Shown here: positions 46,510 to 57,363 of the stretch, piece by piece
Numbering within the stretch: the first letter of the stretch is position 1
Layout of the letters: each line of letters opens with the position of its first letter
Source: Closterium sp. NIES-65
Lineage: Eukaryota; Streptophyta; Zygnematophyceae; Desmidiales; Closteriaceae
DNA: 64,000 nt
Direction of reading: 5' to 3'
Assembly: GCA_948144175.1 (NCBI GenBank)
Contig: CANXME010002409.1
Coordinates: 2,333,001-2,397,000 of the forward strand
Made by a program: the position numbers and the translations under genes
Notes under the pieces: model-generated
Seen by the model: only the letters and a program-made list of their open reading frames with translations
What the model was told of the DNA's origin: nothing
Databases searched by the model: none

Positions 46510-48240
46510 TCACAACGGGGCAGCACACATGCAGCAAGCATGGGACACTTTGACATGCGACATGAGCTTCATCTGCTTGAGGAAGGCAGCAATTTTCTCG
46601 TCCTTCAGGAAGGCAGCGGCACTCCAAGTGTCGTACGTCTCCTTGGCTGCGGGTTTGTGCGCGTTGCCGAGCACATGAGCGGTGCTATGCGGAGGCCATT
46701 GCTCTAGCGCACTGTCCAGCGTCGAGCCGCAAACGAGGTCACACAGCACGCAGGTCCAGGGCTCGACGCTCATATCCGTGCCGATGAGGAGAATGCCGGG
46801 GTCAGCACGGACGGAGGTGGGGGCGGCTCGGGCTCCAAGGGATCCACCTGAGTGGTTTAAGAGGGAGAGGGCGGGCAAGGGAGAGAGGGCAGAATAGCAC
46901 AGAGGGTGGAGGTGGGGGGTGGAGGTGGGGGGATAAGCAGTATTGTGGTAGGACTAGGGAAAGCTGACAGTGCTTTAAGGAGGGCAACGACAGGGCAAAA
47001 GCACATTGGAAGGCAAAGAGGGGGCAAAACCGAGGGGAATGGGTTAGGCTGTAAATTGTTACCGTACGACTTTTGCAGTTGAGCGACGGTGATTTGCGCT
47101 TTGTTGTTGAGGTGCCCCTTGCGCAGGCAGGGGAAAACCGCGTGATCCTCCACACGGTGGTTGCTAGCACATTTGGAGCACTCGTGGGTGGAGACGTTCA
47201 CGGGGATGGCCGGGGACTTGCCACCAGTAGGAAGCAGGGCGGGAATAGAAAGGAAGTCCGGGTCGTCTGGCTGCGGGATGGGAATGCCGGTAAGGATGGG
47301 GAGAAAGACCCCGTCATAAGGGTCCTGCACGTGGTGGAAGGTTGATGCCAGCCAGCCAGCGGGGCACCAGATATGCGAAGATATCCGTATCTTCAAAGCG
47401 TGCCGGAACCATGCGTAGGGAGAGGATGGGGGAGCCGCTCGCTTTGGCCTCAGTGAAGTCAGGGTGGGGGTCGATGTATGGCTTGGCACGGATGGAACGT
47501 CCAGAGGATTTTTCGAAGGGGTGCCTGAAAACGGCATGAAACACATTAGCGGATTGCAGGGTCGGCCAAAAATAGCAGATCGACCCGTAAGAACGCCCGG
47601 CAAAGCGAAGGGTCTCGCCGTTGGTGGCGCGAGCTTCCGAGATGAATCCGCAGTTGAAGAGGGATGGGGTCAGCTTGGTGAAGATCGCGGAGATCAGCGG
47701 GGCGCGGACGACATCAGCTCCTCGCTCTGGAAAGAGCAGCGCAACGACTCTGCGGCTGCTCATCGGGAGGATGGGGGGGAGCAGGTCCGGGGTGGGCTGG
47801 CGGTGGGAGCGGAGAGGCGGAGGCCCGGGGGTTCGGTCCACCGACGGGGAGTTCAGAACAGCATTCGCGGTAGGAGCATCAGGCACCGAGGGGCTTGGGG
47901 CGGGAGCTGGCGGGGCCGTGGTGGGGGGTGCAATGTCGCTTGGTGCAGAGTCCGAGGCGTCGGCGGAGGAGCTGCTCGTGTTGGTATTGAGCTCCACGGT
48001 CATGCCTGGCATATTCACGGGGCCTTCCTTGACATCCGAGGCGACGGCGACCGATTCGTGCGGAGGGACACCGGAGTCAGTTGCGACACACAGTTTTATG
48101 GGGGCGGGTAACTCCGTGGGCGATCGAGAGAGGGGTAGGTTGGAGCCCGAGGGTCATCCGGTAGGTCCTCCCCTTCGAGCTGCCGGAGCATTTCGTCAGT
48201 GAGTTCCACGTCTTTGTCGAATTGCGGAACGTCTGCCATA
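46510..48240 (-). pseudogene. Unidentified coding region with zinc-finger motifs
   Basis: The minus strand holds open pieces that join into one plausible but damaged or spliced gene. From the ATG at 48240 (MADVPQFDKDVELTDEMLRQ) the frame shifts near 48120 and again near 47345. The second open piece contains CSKC with HRVEDH and C (C-X2-C-X8-H-X4-C). A canonical GT-AG intron (47062-46848) joins in phase 1 to an exon with WTCVLCDLVCG and AHVLGNAHK, resembling a U1/matrin-type C2H2 finger, and the stop is at 46510-46512. No family was recognised. An RNA-binding protein or a LINE-type ORF1 are both possible. The solo LTR sits just behind the stop codon. The two compensating frame changes may be mutations or missed introns. 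Confidence 0.4.
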
Positions 48241-48789
48241 GCGAGGGAAGAACAAGAAGAGACAGGGGAAATGGAAAACCAGGAAGAACTGAGTGCTGAG
48301 GGTTGAGAACTGGGGTTAAAAAAAGTCTTGTTGGAAGGCACTCACCTGAGTACTAAAGGCAAGGGGGAAGGAAGCAGCACGGGAGGGAAAAAGGCGGTGT
48401 ATCGATGAGCATTGGAGCCAGGGTCTACAGAGGTCTTGAAAGGGCGGAAAGGTAGCTGGCCGCTCAGTCCACGTGGATATCCTCGCGGGCAGAAGGCGGT
48501 GCCACAGGGTAGTTGAGGCGCGGGGAGTGCCGAGGTCAATGAAGGCTAGGAACAAGGGGAATAAAACGGATGCATAGGCATTTGCTACAACTTATCTGAA
48601 AGGGTGACCGGCAGCCTGATCGGTGTTTTGAGTCTATTCGCCATACCCGCTCAAAGGCACGGCATATGAAGGAGGTTGAGAGCCAAGCTCGAGGTAACAT
48701 GAAGGGAAGGAACTTGTGAGGTAAAGAGTTGAAAGAGTGGGAAACAAGCCTCGAGGGCATGCTAAGAGAGTGTGAGCTGGAGCGGAGTT
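48241..48789 (-). other. Possible 5' exons upstream of the zinc-finger region
   Basis: Splice-like sites are seen on the minus strand: a cag|gtgagt donor at about 48351, pyrimidine-rich acceptors ending in cctag near 48549 and cttttttt...ccag near 48312. They suggest non-coding or unresolved exons of the gene that ends at 46510. No protein can be assigned. Confidence 0.25.
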
Positions 48790-48794
48790 CTCTT

Positions 48795-48919
48795 TGTGAA
48801 GAATGAGGAATGAATGAACTAGGAAAGAGGTGGGTACAAGTGGGAAAACCTAGAAATGATGTACCCCATATTGTCTACCCCACTACAGCCTACACAGACT
48901 ATAGCATATAAGTTTGACA
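48795..48919 (-). repeat. Copia-5 outer 3' LTR
   Basis: 125 bp. On the minus strand it starts TGTCAAACTTATATGC and ends CATTCTTCACA. It pairs with 56453-56577. Confidence 0.93.
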
Positions 48920-49116
48920 CACCCCCATAGGCAAAATGGGGGAGAACAAGAGATCACAAGACCAGTCAAGCAAAGCAAAGCAAGCTCAGGGTGAATCACA
49001 ACGTCACCACACAATCCGAGCACAAGAGCAAGGCCAAAAGGCCAGTTCACATGCAAGATCATATATAAAGGTAAACAGTCAAGTGCAGGTATAGAAAGAT
49101 CACAGTACAAGCAAGG

Positions 49117-52100
49117 TCAAGAAATGAGCAAGTGAGGCAAAGTAGGCACAAGACCTAGCATCGTACAGAAGCGCTGATGATCACAAGTCGGAAGTGCCTT
49201 GGTAAAGATATCAGCAGTGTTGGCCTCAGAGGCCACGTAAGCAAGGCGCAGCTGACCACGCTGCTGCAGCTCACGAGCAAGGAAGTAGCGAAGAGCAATG
49301 TGCTTCGTTCTGTGCTCCAGTCTGTGCTCCTGACACAAGGCCAGCATGGCCTTGTTGTCTACGTACAGAACTAGAGGAGAACGAGGCGGCTCTCCTAGGT
49401 CAGTCAGCAGGTAGGTGAGCCAGCGTAGCTCCTATGCAGCCATGGCCCCCGCGTAGATCTCATCCTCACAGCTGGAGCCGAGAACAGAAGTCGAGCGGGT
49501 AGCCCGCCACGAAACAGAGCCGGAACCAAGGCTGAAGGTGTAACCCTGTGACGACCGCTGCGTAGCCTGGTCGTCAGCCCAAGAAGGGTAAGCGTGACCG
49601 GTGAGGACCACTCGACGTCGCCCTCCAAGCACTAGCCCCATGCCCGACGTACTGCACAAGTAGCGCAACACCCTCTTCGCTGCAGCCATGTGCTCTGGTC
49701 GGTGTCTCCCAGGAGCAACATAGCGTGCCGAGATGCTAAGAGGGTATGCTAGGTAAGGTCGTCTGCAGGTCATCAGGTACATGAGGCAGCCAACAAGCTC
49801 TGGGTACGGGCCACTCGGCTCTACGGACTCATCCGAAGGCAGAGGTGAAAGCGAGTGGCGAGTAGACAGAGGAGTGGCCTGAGGCGAGGAGTATGTGAAG
49901 TCGAAGCGCTGAAGCACCTGCTGCACCATGTGTGACTGAGTCAGGGTAATGGTGCGGTGTGCTCTGTCCCGGGTGATCTGCAAGCCAAGGTAGCTGCGCA
50001 GTTCACCCAGGTCTGTGCACGTGTGTCTCTTCTGCAACTCCGACTTCACGTGGGCGAGCCCAGCAGTGTCAGCTATGGCAAAGACCAAGTCGTCGACGTA
50101 CACGAGGATGTAGAACGGCGGCAAAGAGGTGTCGGTGCGCAGAAACAGCGACGGGTCGGCAATAGAAGGAGCAAACCCAAGAGCCGCAAGTGTAGTCCTC
50201 AGTGTGTCGTGCCACTCACGGGGCGCCTGGCGGAGACCGTAGACTGGCCGCCGGAGGCTCCACTGGGTGCCAGGAGGAAACGACCCAGTGAAGCCAGGTG
50301 GGCGGCGCAGCCAGATCTCCTCGTGCAGGCTGCCCTGCAGGAAAGCTGTGCTGAAGTCAAGAGAGTGAAGCTCGTGGTCGCGCTGAGCGGCTATGTGCAG
50401 CAGCACCCGAAGAGTGGTCATCTTTGGGGTGGGTGAGAAGGTCTGAAAGTAGTCAACTCCCTGCCGCTGACTGAAGCCTCGAGCCACGTAACGCGCCTTG
50501 AAGACAGGCGGAGAACCTGGCGGCCGCTTCACCCTGAAAATCCACATGCCACTGACGATGTTCGCCCCAGGTGGGGGAACCTCGTCGACGTAGGTGCCTG
50601 TGGACTTCCAGGAAGCCATCTCTACGTCCATGGCTGACTACCACTGTGAGGAGTAGGGACCCTCGATCGCCTCAGCGTATGATCGAGGAGTCGGGATGTG
50701 TGGACACGAGATGAGGCAAAGCAGGAGCAAAAAACTGGAACTCCTCCTGCCTGTCCTCAAGGACGTCCGTGCCAAGAGCACACTCACCCCCGACGGACGG
50801 AGGACAGACAGACTAAGACTCAGCAACAAGACTAGCGGCGTAGTCTAGACGACAGCGAGCAGCAAAGCCGACAAGCTCAGCAACTAAGGCAGACGCAGCA
50901 ATGGACTCAAAGGAAGGGTCAGTGACAACTGTGGCCAGAATACGCGGGACAGTAGGACTGGCAGCACAAAGAGAGTCAGATTCCGGGTCAGCAAGAACAG
51001 GAAGAGAGGACTCTGGAGGAGACGGCAACGGGACACGTAGAGGAGCAGTGGAAGGACGCAGTGCCATCAAGTGTGTGCCTGGGACCGCAGGAGGACGCGG
51101 ACGCGGAGCATGACCACTAGTGCGAGCAGCATGAACAGGCGACGCAGGACGAGACGCAGGCTCATGACGCTCAGAAAGACCTCCAGTAGGACCAGTGTAG
51201 GGAGAAGGAGCAAGCAGGGGGGAAGCGGGCTGTAACTGTGACCGCGACTGGACAGGCTGTGGACACTCTGAGGGAGGAGTAGGACCAGTAGAGGGCGGGA
51301 GACCAAGAACCTGCTCAAGGAGCGGAACGAAGTACGGCCGCGGCCGCGCAGCGCCTCCAGAACTAGCAGGGACAGCACCAGTACCCCCAGCGGTAGCACC
51401 AGCGCCAGCAGCACCTCCAGCTCCAATACCGGCAACTCCAGCACCCTCAGAAGCACCAGCGCCAGCAGAACCACCAGCGCCAACACCCCCAGCAGCTCCA
51501 GCTCCAGGAGCTCCAGCAGCATCGTCAGCTCCACTACCGCCAGCAGCTCCAGCAGTACCTCCAGTAGGACAAACTCCAGCAGCCCCAGCAGCACCCTAAG
51601 TCCCAGCAGCTCCAGTTTTGCCAGTATGCGCACCTCCAGGACCAGCAGCAACAGTAGTACCTCCAGCTCCAGCAGCACGGCTCTAGTGCCGGGCAAACCA
51701 CTCGCGCAGCTCCTGCGGAGAGAGTAGCTCCCGCCTCGATGAAGCACTGCGAGAGGCCACACGAGCAGACCTAGCACCCCCAGGCTCCGCACCCCCAGGC
51801 TCAGCACCCCCAGGCTCAGTACCCCCAAGCTCAGCACCCCCGGACACAGCACCCCCAGGCTCTGCACCCCCAGGCTCATCACCCCCAAGCTCAGCACCCC
51901 CAGGCTCAGCACCCCAAGGCTCAGCACCCCCAGACTCAGCACCCCCAGGCTCAGCACCCCTAGACCCAGCACCCCCAGGCTCCGCACCCCCAGGCTCAGC
52001 ACCTTTAGCAGCACCAGAGTCAACAGCTACCTCGACAGGCTCGACTGCGTCTACCTGGGACACACCGGACGGGGCAGGACCCTGATGGGGGAGGGGGTCT

Positions 52101-53572
52101 AACGGGGGAGGACCTCGCGCAATGAAAAGCGGGGGCGGGGGGAGGGGCGCAGTGCGGTAGGGGAAGAGACGGTAGTAAGGCACCGACTCGTCAAAGGTGA
52201 CGTCCTGGGAGGACAGAACACGGCGCGAGGTGGGGTGGTAAAACTGCCAACCAGGCGCGTCAGGGGGGAAGCCAAGGAAGACGCAGGGAACAGTACGGGG
52301 GGACAGCTTGTCCGTAGACATGTCGCGGACAAACGCCCGAGATCCCCAGACCCGAAACACAGACGCATCGCCAACCTTCCCCGTCCACCGCAAGGTGGGG
52401 GAGGTCTCTGGCAAGGAGACCCGGGGCTGAAGGTTGAGCTGATGCGCTGCGTACTGAACCGCAAACGGCCACAGAAAATGGGGGGCAGCCGCATAAATCA
52501 CGGACGTACGAGCGGCGTCCATGACCATGCCAATGCGGCGCTCAGCAATCCCATTTTGCTGTGGAGAGGCCGGAAGCTTGAAGGTCTGGCGGATGCCCTG
52601 TGCACGACAGAAGGCTCCCAGACGGGCAGAGGAAAACTCCCCGCCTCTGTCAGAGTGCAGACGCAGAATAGGAAAGTCCAAGCCGAAACTCTCTCTGAGC
52701 TGGAGACGAGCTGCGCGGATCCAGTCGATCAACACCTCAGTGACATCACCCTTGCTGCGCAAGGGGAACACCGTGGTGTAACGCGAGTAGTCATCAACCA
52801 CCAACAGGAAGTAACGCTCGTGACCCTGGCCACGGACGCGGGCGGAGCCCCACACGTCCATGTGAAGATTCTGCAGGGGAGCCTCTGTCGGAGGAAACTC
52901 GGAGGAGTGAGGGGCGGCACGCTGCCGCCCCTCGACGCAGGGAACGCAGGTAGGGGCAGGCCCCGAAGGTAGGGGAGGGAGGGCCCGGGGAAGACAAGAG
53001 ACAAGGACACGGGAGGCCATGCCTCGGAGACGAAGCAGGGAGGGGTGACCAAGGCGGTGGTGCCAAAGGAGAGTATGGTGGGACAGGAGACGACACGAGC
53101 AGGGAGCAGACTAAGGACCAGACCTGGACGCTGCAGCAAACATCTGACTCGACGCAGCTACCCGAGTCAAGGGTGAAGGTGTGTAAGGCTTGAGCCGACA
53201 TGGTACCTGAGAGGGCAGACTCACCGGCACCTGGAGCAGAAGACGCACTAGCACCTAGAGCAGCACCCTCACCAGCACCTAGAGCAGTGGCTTCAATGCC
53301 CGGGTCAGGCGGTACACACAGGTAACAGTCACCCTCAACACTAGTAGTCACAGCATACATGGCAGCAAGGATAGCATCATAGTCAAGATCAAAGATGGCA
53401 ACCCCCGCCCTAGACATATCTCCCCAGCGAGGGATCTCTAACGCCTCAGGGAACTGGTGACGCCACACGTCCGTCAAGCGGCCGAAGCAGCGCTGGGTGG
53501 AGTGCGGGCCCCCGCACTGCTCACCAGTGCGGTCGCCGGTACGGAGTGCGGGCCCCCGCACTGCTCACCAGT
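49117..53572 (-). pseudogene. Copia-5 minus-strand gag remnant and pol
   Basis: The remnant begins with the knuckle region (RTGDRTGEQCGGPHSTQRCF). In the protease only LDSG remains before a deletion fuses it, near 53160, to sequence that normally follows the protease. The integrase core is present (MDVWGS, LHSDRGGEF, NGIAERR), then the Gly-Gly-Ala-Glu-Pro array (51772-52010), reverse transcriptase (YVDD near 50095) and RNase H ending at 49117. Stops in this arm: TAG 51683-51685 (from TGG), TAG 50813-50815 (from GAG), TAG 50638-50640 and TAG 49432-49434 (both from CAG). Several frame changes occur in the linker. It is inactive. Confidence 0.9.
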
Positions 53573-55860
53573 GAGGCCGCTGGGGGTACTGGTGCTGTCC
53601 CTGTTGGTTCTGGAGGTGCTGCACGGCTGAGGCCGTACTTCGTTCCGCTCCTTGAATAGGTTCTTGGTCTTCCGCCTTCTACTGGTCCTGCTCCTCCCTT
53701 AGAGGGTCCACAGCCTCTCCAGTCGCGGTCACAGTTACAGTCCGCCTCCCCCTACCTGCTCCTTCTCCCTACACTGGTCCTACTGGAGGTCTTGCTGAGC
53801 GTCGTGAGCCTGCGTCTTGTCCTGCGTCGCGTTTTCGTGCTGCTCGCAATAGTGGTCGTACTGCGCGTCCACGTCCTCCTTCGGTCCCACGCACACACCG
53901 GATGGCACTGCGTCCTTCCACTGCTCCTCTGCGTGTCCCGTTGCCGTCTCCTCCAGAGTCCTCTCTTCCTACTCTTGCTGACCACGAGTGTGACTCTCTT
54001 CGTGCTGCCAGTCCTTCTGTCACATGTCTCCTGGCTAATGTTGTCACTGACCCTTCCTTTGAGTCCACTGCTGCGTCGGCCCTAGTTGCTGAGCTTGTCG
54101 ACTTTGCTGCTTGCTGTCGTCTAGACTACGCTGCTAGTCTTGTTGCTGGGTCTGAGTCTGTCTGTCCTCCGTCCGTCGGGGGTGAGTGTGCTCTTAGCAC
54201 GGACGTTCTTGAGGACAGGCAGGAGGAGTTCCAGTGCTTTGCTCCTGCTTTGCCTCATCTCGTGTCCACGCTGATTGCCCCTGAGGGAGACCCGGATGCA
54301 CCAGACATCCCGACTCCTCGATCGTACGCTGAGGTGATCGAGGGTCCCTACTCCTCTCAGTGGCAGTCAGCCATGGACGCAGAGATGGCTTCCTGGAAGT
54401 CCACAGGCACCTACGTCGACGAGGTTCCCCCACCTGGGGCGAACATCCTCAGTGGCATGTCGATTTTCAGGGTGAAGCGGCCGCCGGGTTCTCCGCCTGT
54501 CTTCAAGGCGCGTTACGTCGCTCGAGGATTCAGTCAGCGGCAGGGAGTTGACTACTTTCAGACCTTCTCTCCCACCCCGAAGATGACCACTCTTCGGGTG
54601 CTGCTGCACATAGCCGCTCAGCGCGACTACTAGCTTCACTCTCTTGACTTCAGCACAGCTTTCCTGCAGGGCAGCCTGCACGAGGAGATATGGCTGCGCT
54701 GCCCACCTGGCTTCACTGGGTCGTTTCCTCCTGGTACCCAGTGGAGCCTCCGGCGGCCAGTCTACGGTCTCCTCCAGGCGCCCCGTGAGTGGCACGACAC
54801 ACTGAGGACTACACTTGCGGCTCTTGGGTTTTCTCCTTCTACTGCCGACCCGTCGCTGTTTCTGTGCACCGACACTTCTTTGCTGCCGTTTTACATCCTC
54901 GTGTACGTCGACGACTTGGTGTTTGCCACTGCTGACACTGCTGGACTCGCCCACGTGAAGTCCGAGCTGCAGAAGAGACACACGTGCACAGACCTGGGTG
55001 AACTGCGCAGCTACCTTGGCTTGCAGATCACCCGGGACAGAGCACAGCGCACCATTACCCTGACTCAGTCACACATGGTGCAGCAGGTCCTTCAGCGCTT
55101 CGACTTCACGTACTCCTCGCCTCAGGCCACTCCTCTGTCTACTCGCCACTCGCTCTCAGCTCTGCCTTCGGATGAGTCCGTAGAGCCGAGTGGCCCGTAC
55201 TCAGAGCTTGTTGGCTGCCTCATGTACCTGATCACCTGCACACGACCTGACCTTGCATACCCTCTTAGCATCTTGGCACACTATGTTGCTCCTAGGAGAC
55301 ACCGACCAGAGCACATGGCTGCAGCGAAGAGGGTGTTGCGCTACTTGTGCAGTATGTCGGGCATGGGGCTAGTGCTTGGAGGGCGACGTCGAGTGGTCCT
55401 CACAGGTCACGCAGACGCTTCTTGGGCTGACGACCAGGCTACGCAGCGGTCGTCACAGGGTTACACCTTTAGCCTTGGCTCCGGCTCTGTTTTGTGGCGG
55501 TCTACCTGCCCGTCTTCTGTTCTCAGCTCCAGCTGTGAGGCTGAGATCTACGCGGGGGCCATGGCTGCACAGGAGCTATGCTGGCTCACCTACCTGCTGA
55601 CTGACCTAGGAGAGCCGCCTCGTTCTCCTCTAGTTCTGTACGTAGACAACAAGGCCATGCTGGCCTTGTGTCGGGAGAACAGACTGGAGCACAGAACGAA
55701 GCACATTGCTCTTCGCTACTTCCTTGCTCGTGAGCTGCAGCAGCGTGGTCAGCTGCGCCTTGCTTACGTGGCCTCTAAGGCACTTCCGCCTTGTGATCAT
55801 CAGTGCTTCGGTCCGATGCTAGGTCTTGTGCCTACTTGGCCTCACTTGCTCACTTCTTGA
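53573..55860 (+). pseudogene. Copia-5 inverted 3' half: RT and RNase H
   Basis: The plus-strand piece starts abruptly in the Gly/Ala-rich linker before the reverse transcriptase. It contains the reverse transcriptase (ARGFSQRQGVDYF, YVDD near 54904) and RNase H (ADASWADD near 55412). GAG became TAG at 54631-54633. About 30 bases are missing near 55773, removing part of the conserved ANTADxFTKAL tail. It ends at 55860 and is followed by the conserved AT-rich 3' segment, a purine tract and the LTR at 56058. Confidence 0.9.
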
Positions 55861-56057
55861 CCTTGCTTGTACTGTGATCTTTCTATACCTGCACTTGCTT
55901 GTTTACCTTTATATATGATCTTGCATGTGAACTGGCCTTCTGGCCTTGCTCTTGTGCTCGGACTGTGTGGTGACGTTGTGATCCACCCTGAGCTTGCTTT
56001 GCTTTGCTTGACTGGTCTTGTGACCTCTTGTTCTCCCCCACTTTGCCTATGGGGGTG

Positions 56058-56182
56058 TGTCAAACTTTTATGCTATAGTCTGTGTAGGCTGTAGTGGGGT
56101 AGACAATATGGGGTACAACACTTCTAGGTTTTCCTACTTGTACCCACCTGCTTGCTAGTTCATTCATTCCTCATTCTTCACA
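56058..56182 (+). repeat. Third LTR of Copia-5, plus orientation
   Basis: 125 bp, starting TGTCAAACTTTTATGC and ending CATTCTTCACA. It differs from both outer LTRs at shared diagnostic positions (for example cctgcttgctag against cctctttcctag). The inverted half therefore came from another family member rather than from the same RNA. The minus-strand leader follows directly at 56183. Confidence 0.92.
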
Positions 56183-56440
56183 GGGCCTAAAGGGGCGGCG
56201 ACGGGGCCGCGAGGGGCGGCGACGGGGCCGCGAAGGGGCCGTGAGGGGCCTAGAGGGGCGGCGACGGGGCCGCAAAGGACGGCGACGGGGCCATAAGGGG
56301 TGGCGATGGGGCCGCTAAGGGTGGCGTGAGGGGCCTCTAGGAGGGCGCGACGTGAGGGCGGCCTACGGGGCGCGCCTCGGGCAGGAAGAAAAGATCGAGT
56401 TCAGTGGTGGGCCCTGAGAAGCGTTCCCACGAGGGAACCT
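56183..56440 (-). repeat. Copia-5 leader remnant
   Basis: GC-rich degenerate repeats of ggggcggcgacggggccgcg type in minus orientation. They end at the phrase gaacctgctctgatacca, whose complement is the primer site. Only about 260 bp of leader remain before the junction with the inverted half. Confidence 0.8.
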
Positions 56441-56452
56441 GCTCTGATACCA

Positions 56453-56577
56453 TGTGAAGAATGAGGAATGAATGAACTAGGAAAGAGGTGGGTACAAGTG
56501 GGAAAACCTAGAAATGTTGTACCCCATATTGTCTACCCTACTACAGCCTACTGAGACTATAGCATATAAGTTTGACA
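56453..56577 (-). repeat. Copia-5 outer 5' LTR
   Basis: 125-bp partner of 48795-48919. Right target duplication ctctt follows at 56578-56582. Confidence 0.93.
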
Positions 56578-56666
56578 CTCTTGGAGGGCAGAGAGGCGAG
56601 CCAGGGGAGCTACGCAAAGGGGAAGCGACGGGCGGGGAAGAGGGTGACGCGAGGAGCTCGACATAC

Positions 56667-57328
56667 CTTGGGGACGGGAGTAGAGGCGGGGGAGGCCTAG
56701 TGGCGTAGAGGTGGCATGAGACTAGTGGAAGGAGGGGGGGGGCGATTGCAGTTCTTGCATGAAAAGGACAGGTGAGGGGAGTTGGGTGGTCGAGCATCAT
56801 ATCTGCTCCAGCGAGGCTGCCAGCACACCTTCTTCCCACACGACGTAATAACTGGCAAGGCGCAGTTTGGGGGAAGGAGAAACTTCAAGACTTTAAAAGA
56901 AAGCCAAAAAAGGTACATGTAGTGCCGTCGGCTGCGCCAGGGTTGTTGTTGGTACCTATTGAGCTTAAAAATATGCCACAAGTTGGGGGGGAAAAGAGTG
57001 AAATAGCGGGGTGGCGAGGAAAGGAGACACTTACCGTTGGTTCGTTAGGGACGAGGAAGCCGTTCGAAACTTCTGGCGGAAAGCATCGTGAAGCGTAATT
57101 GGGCAGGGATTGATAGTTTGGAGGTTGTATTTGTCTGTTCGGAAAAAGGCAGTGTTGTTCGGGGTTGGCAAGGGGTGGCCAAGCTGCTTGAGCGAGACGA
57201 GTGTAGTTGTCGCTGTAAGTTGAAGGGGTTGTGGGCGGCTTGTTTGGGGCGCCAATCAACTGCTCACCAAGAGGAGATAGAAACCCAAACCAAACACAAA
57301 ATGGGGACTAAGGCGGGAAAACCTTACC
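56667..57328 (-). CDS. Partial spliced host gene, function unknown
   Basis: Three exons on the minus strand fit together without a stop. Exon A ends at 57328 (donor g|gtaagg). Exon B is 57259-57035 (225 bp, donor g|gtaagtg). Exon C is 56851-56667 (185 bp, donor aag|gtatgt). The introns, 68 and 183 bp, have AG acceptors, and A to B to C joins are in phase 0. The product is rich in Pro, Asn and Ser in exon B and contains a Cys/His segment (TCPFHARTA) in exon C. No family was recognised. Upstream limits of exon A (open to about 57650) and the downstream exons are not resolved. The next exon would lie beyond Copia-5, possibly in the 46.5-48.8 kb minus-strand region. Confidence 0.4.
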
Positions 57329-57363
57329 GTCAGTCGGGACGAGTCGAGTGAGGGGAACCTGCA

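Larger units (their letters stand above)
48795..56577 (-). mobile_element. Copia-5, composite Copia with an inverted internal half
   Basis: The outer LTRs (48795-48919 and 56453-56577, 125 bp, about four differences) face the minus strand and are flanked by a perfect target duplication ctctt (48790-48794 and 56578-56582), so the whole 7.8 kb entered as one insertion. The primer site tggtatcagagc (reverse complement of 56441-56452) touches the 5' LTR. Inside, 48920-53572 reads minus (knuckle, integrase, reverse transcriptase, RNase H). 53573-56182 reads plus and is a second reverse transcriptase, RNase H and 3' LTR from a related but different copy. 56183-56440 is the minus-strand leader. The capsid part of gag is absent. 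Confidence 0.9.

Noticed and set aside
48797-56577. Copia-5 lacking a target duplication
   Set aside because: With LTR ends placed at TGT...ACA as in sister copies (start 48795), both flanks read ctctt.
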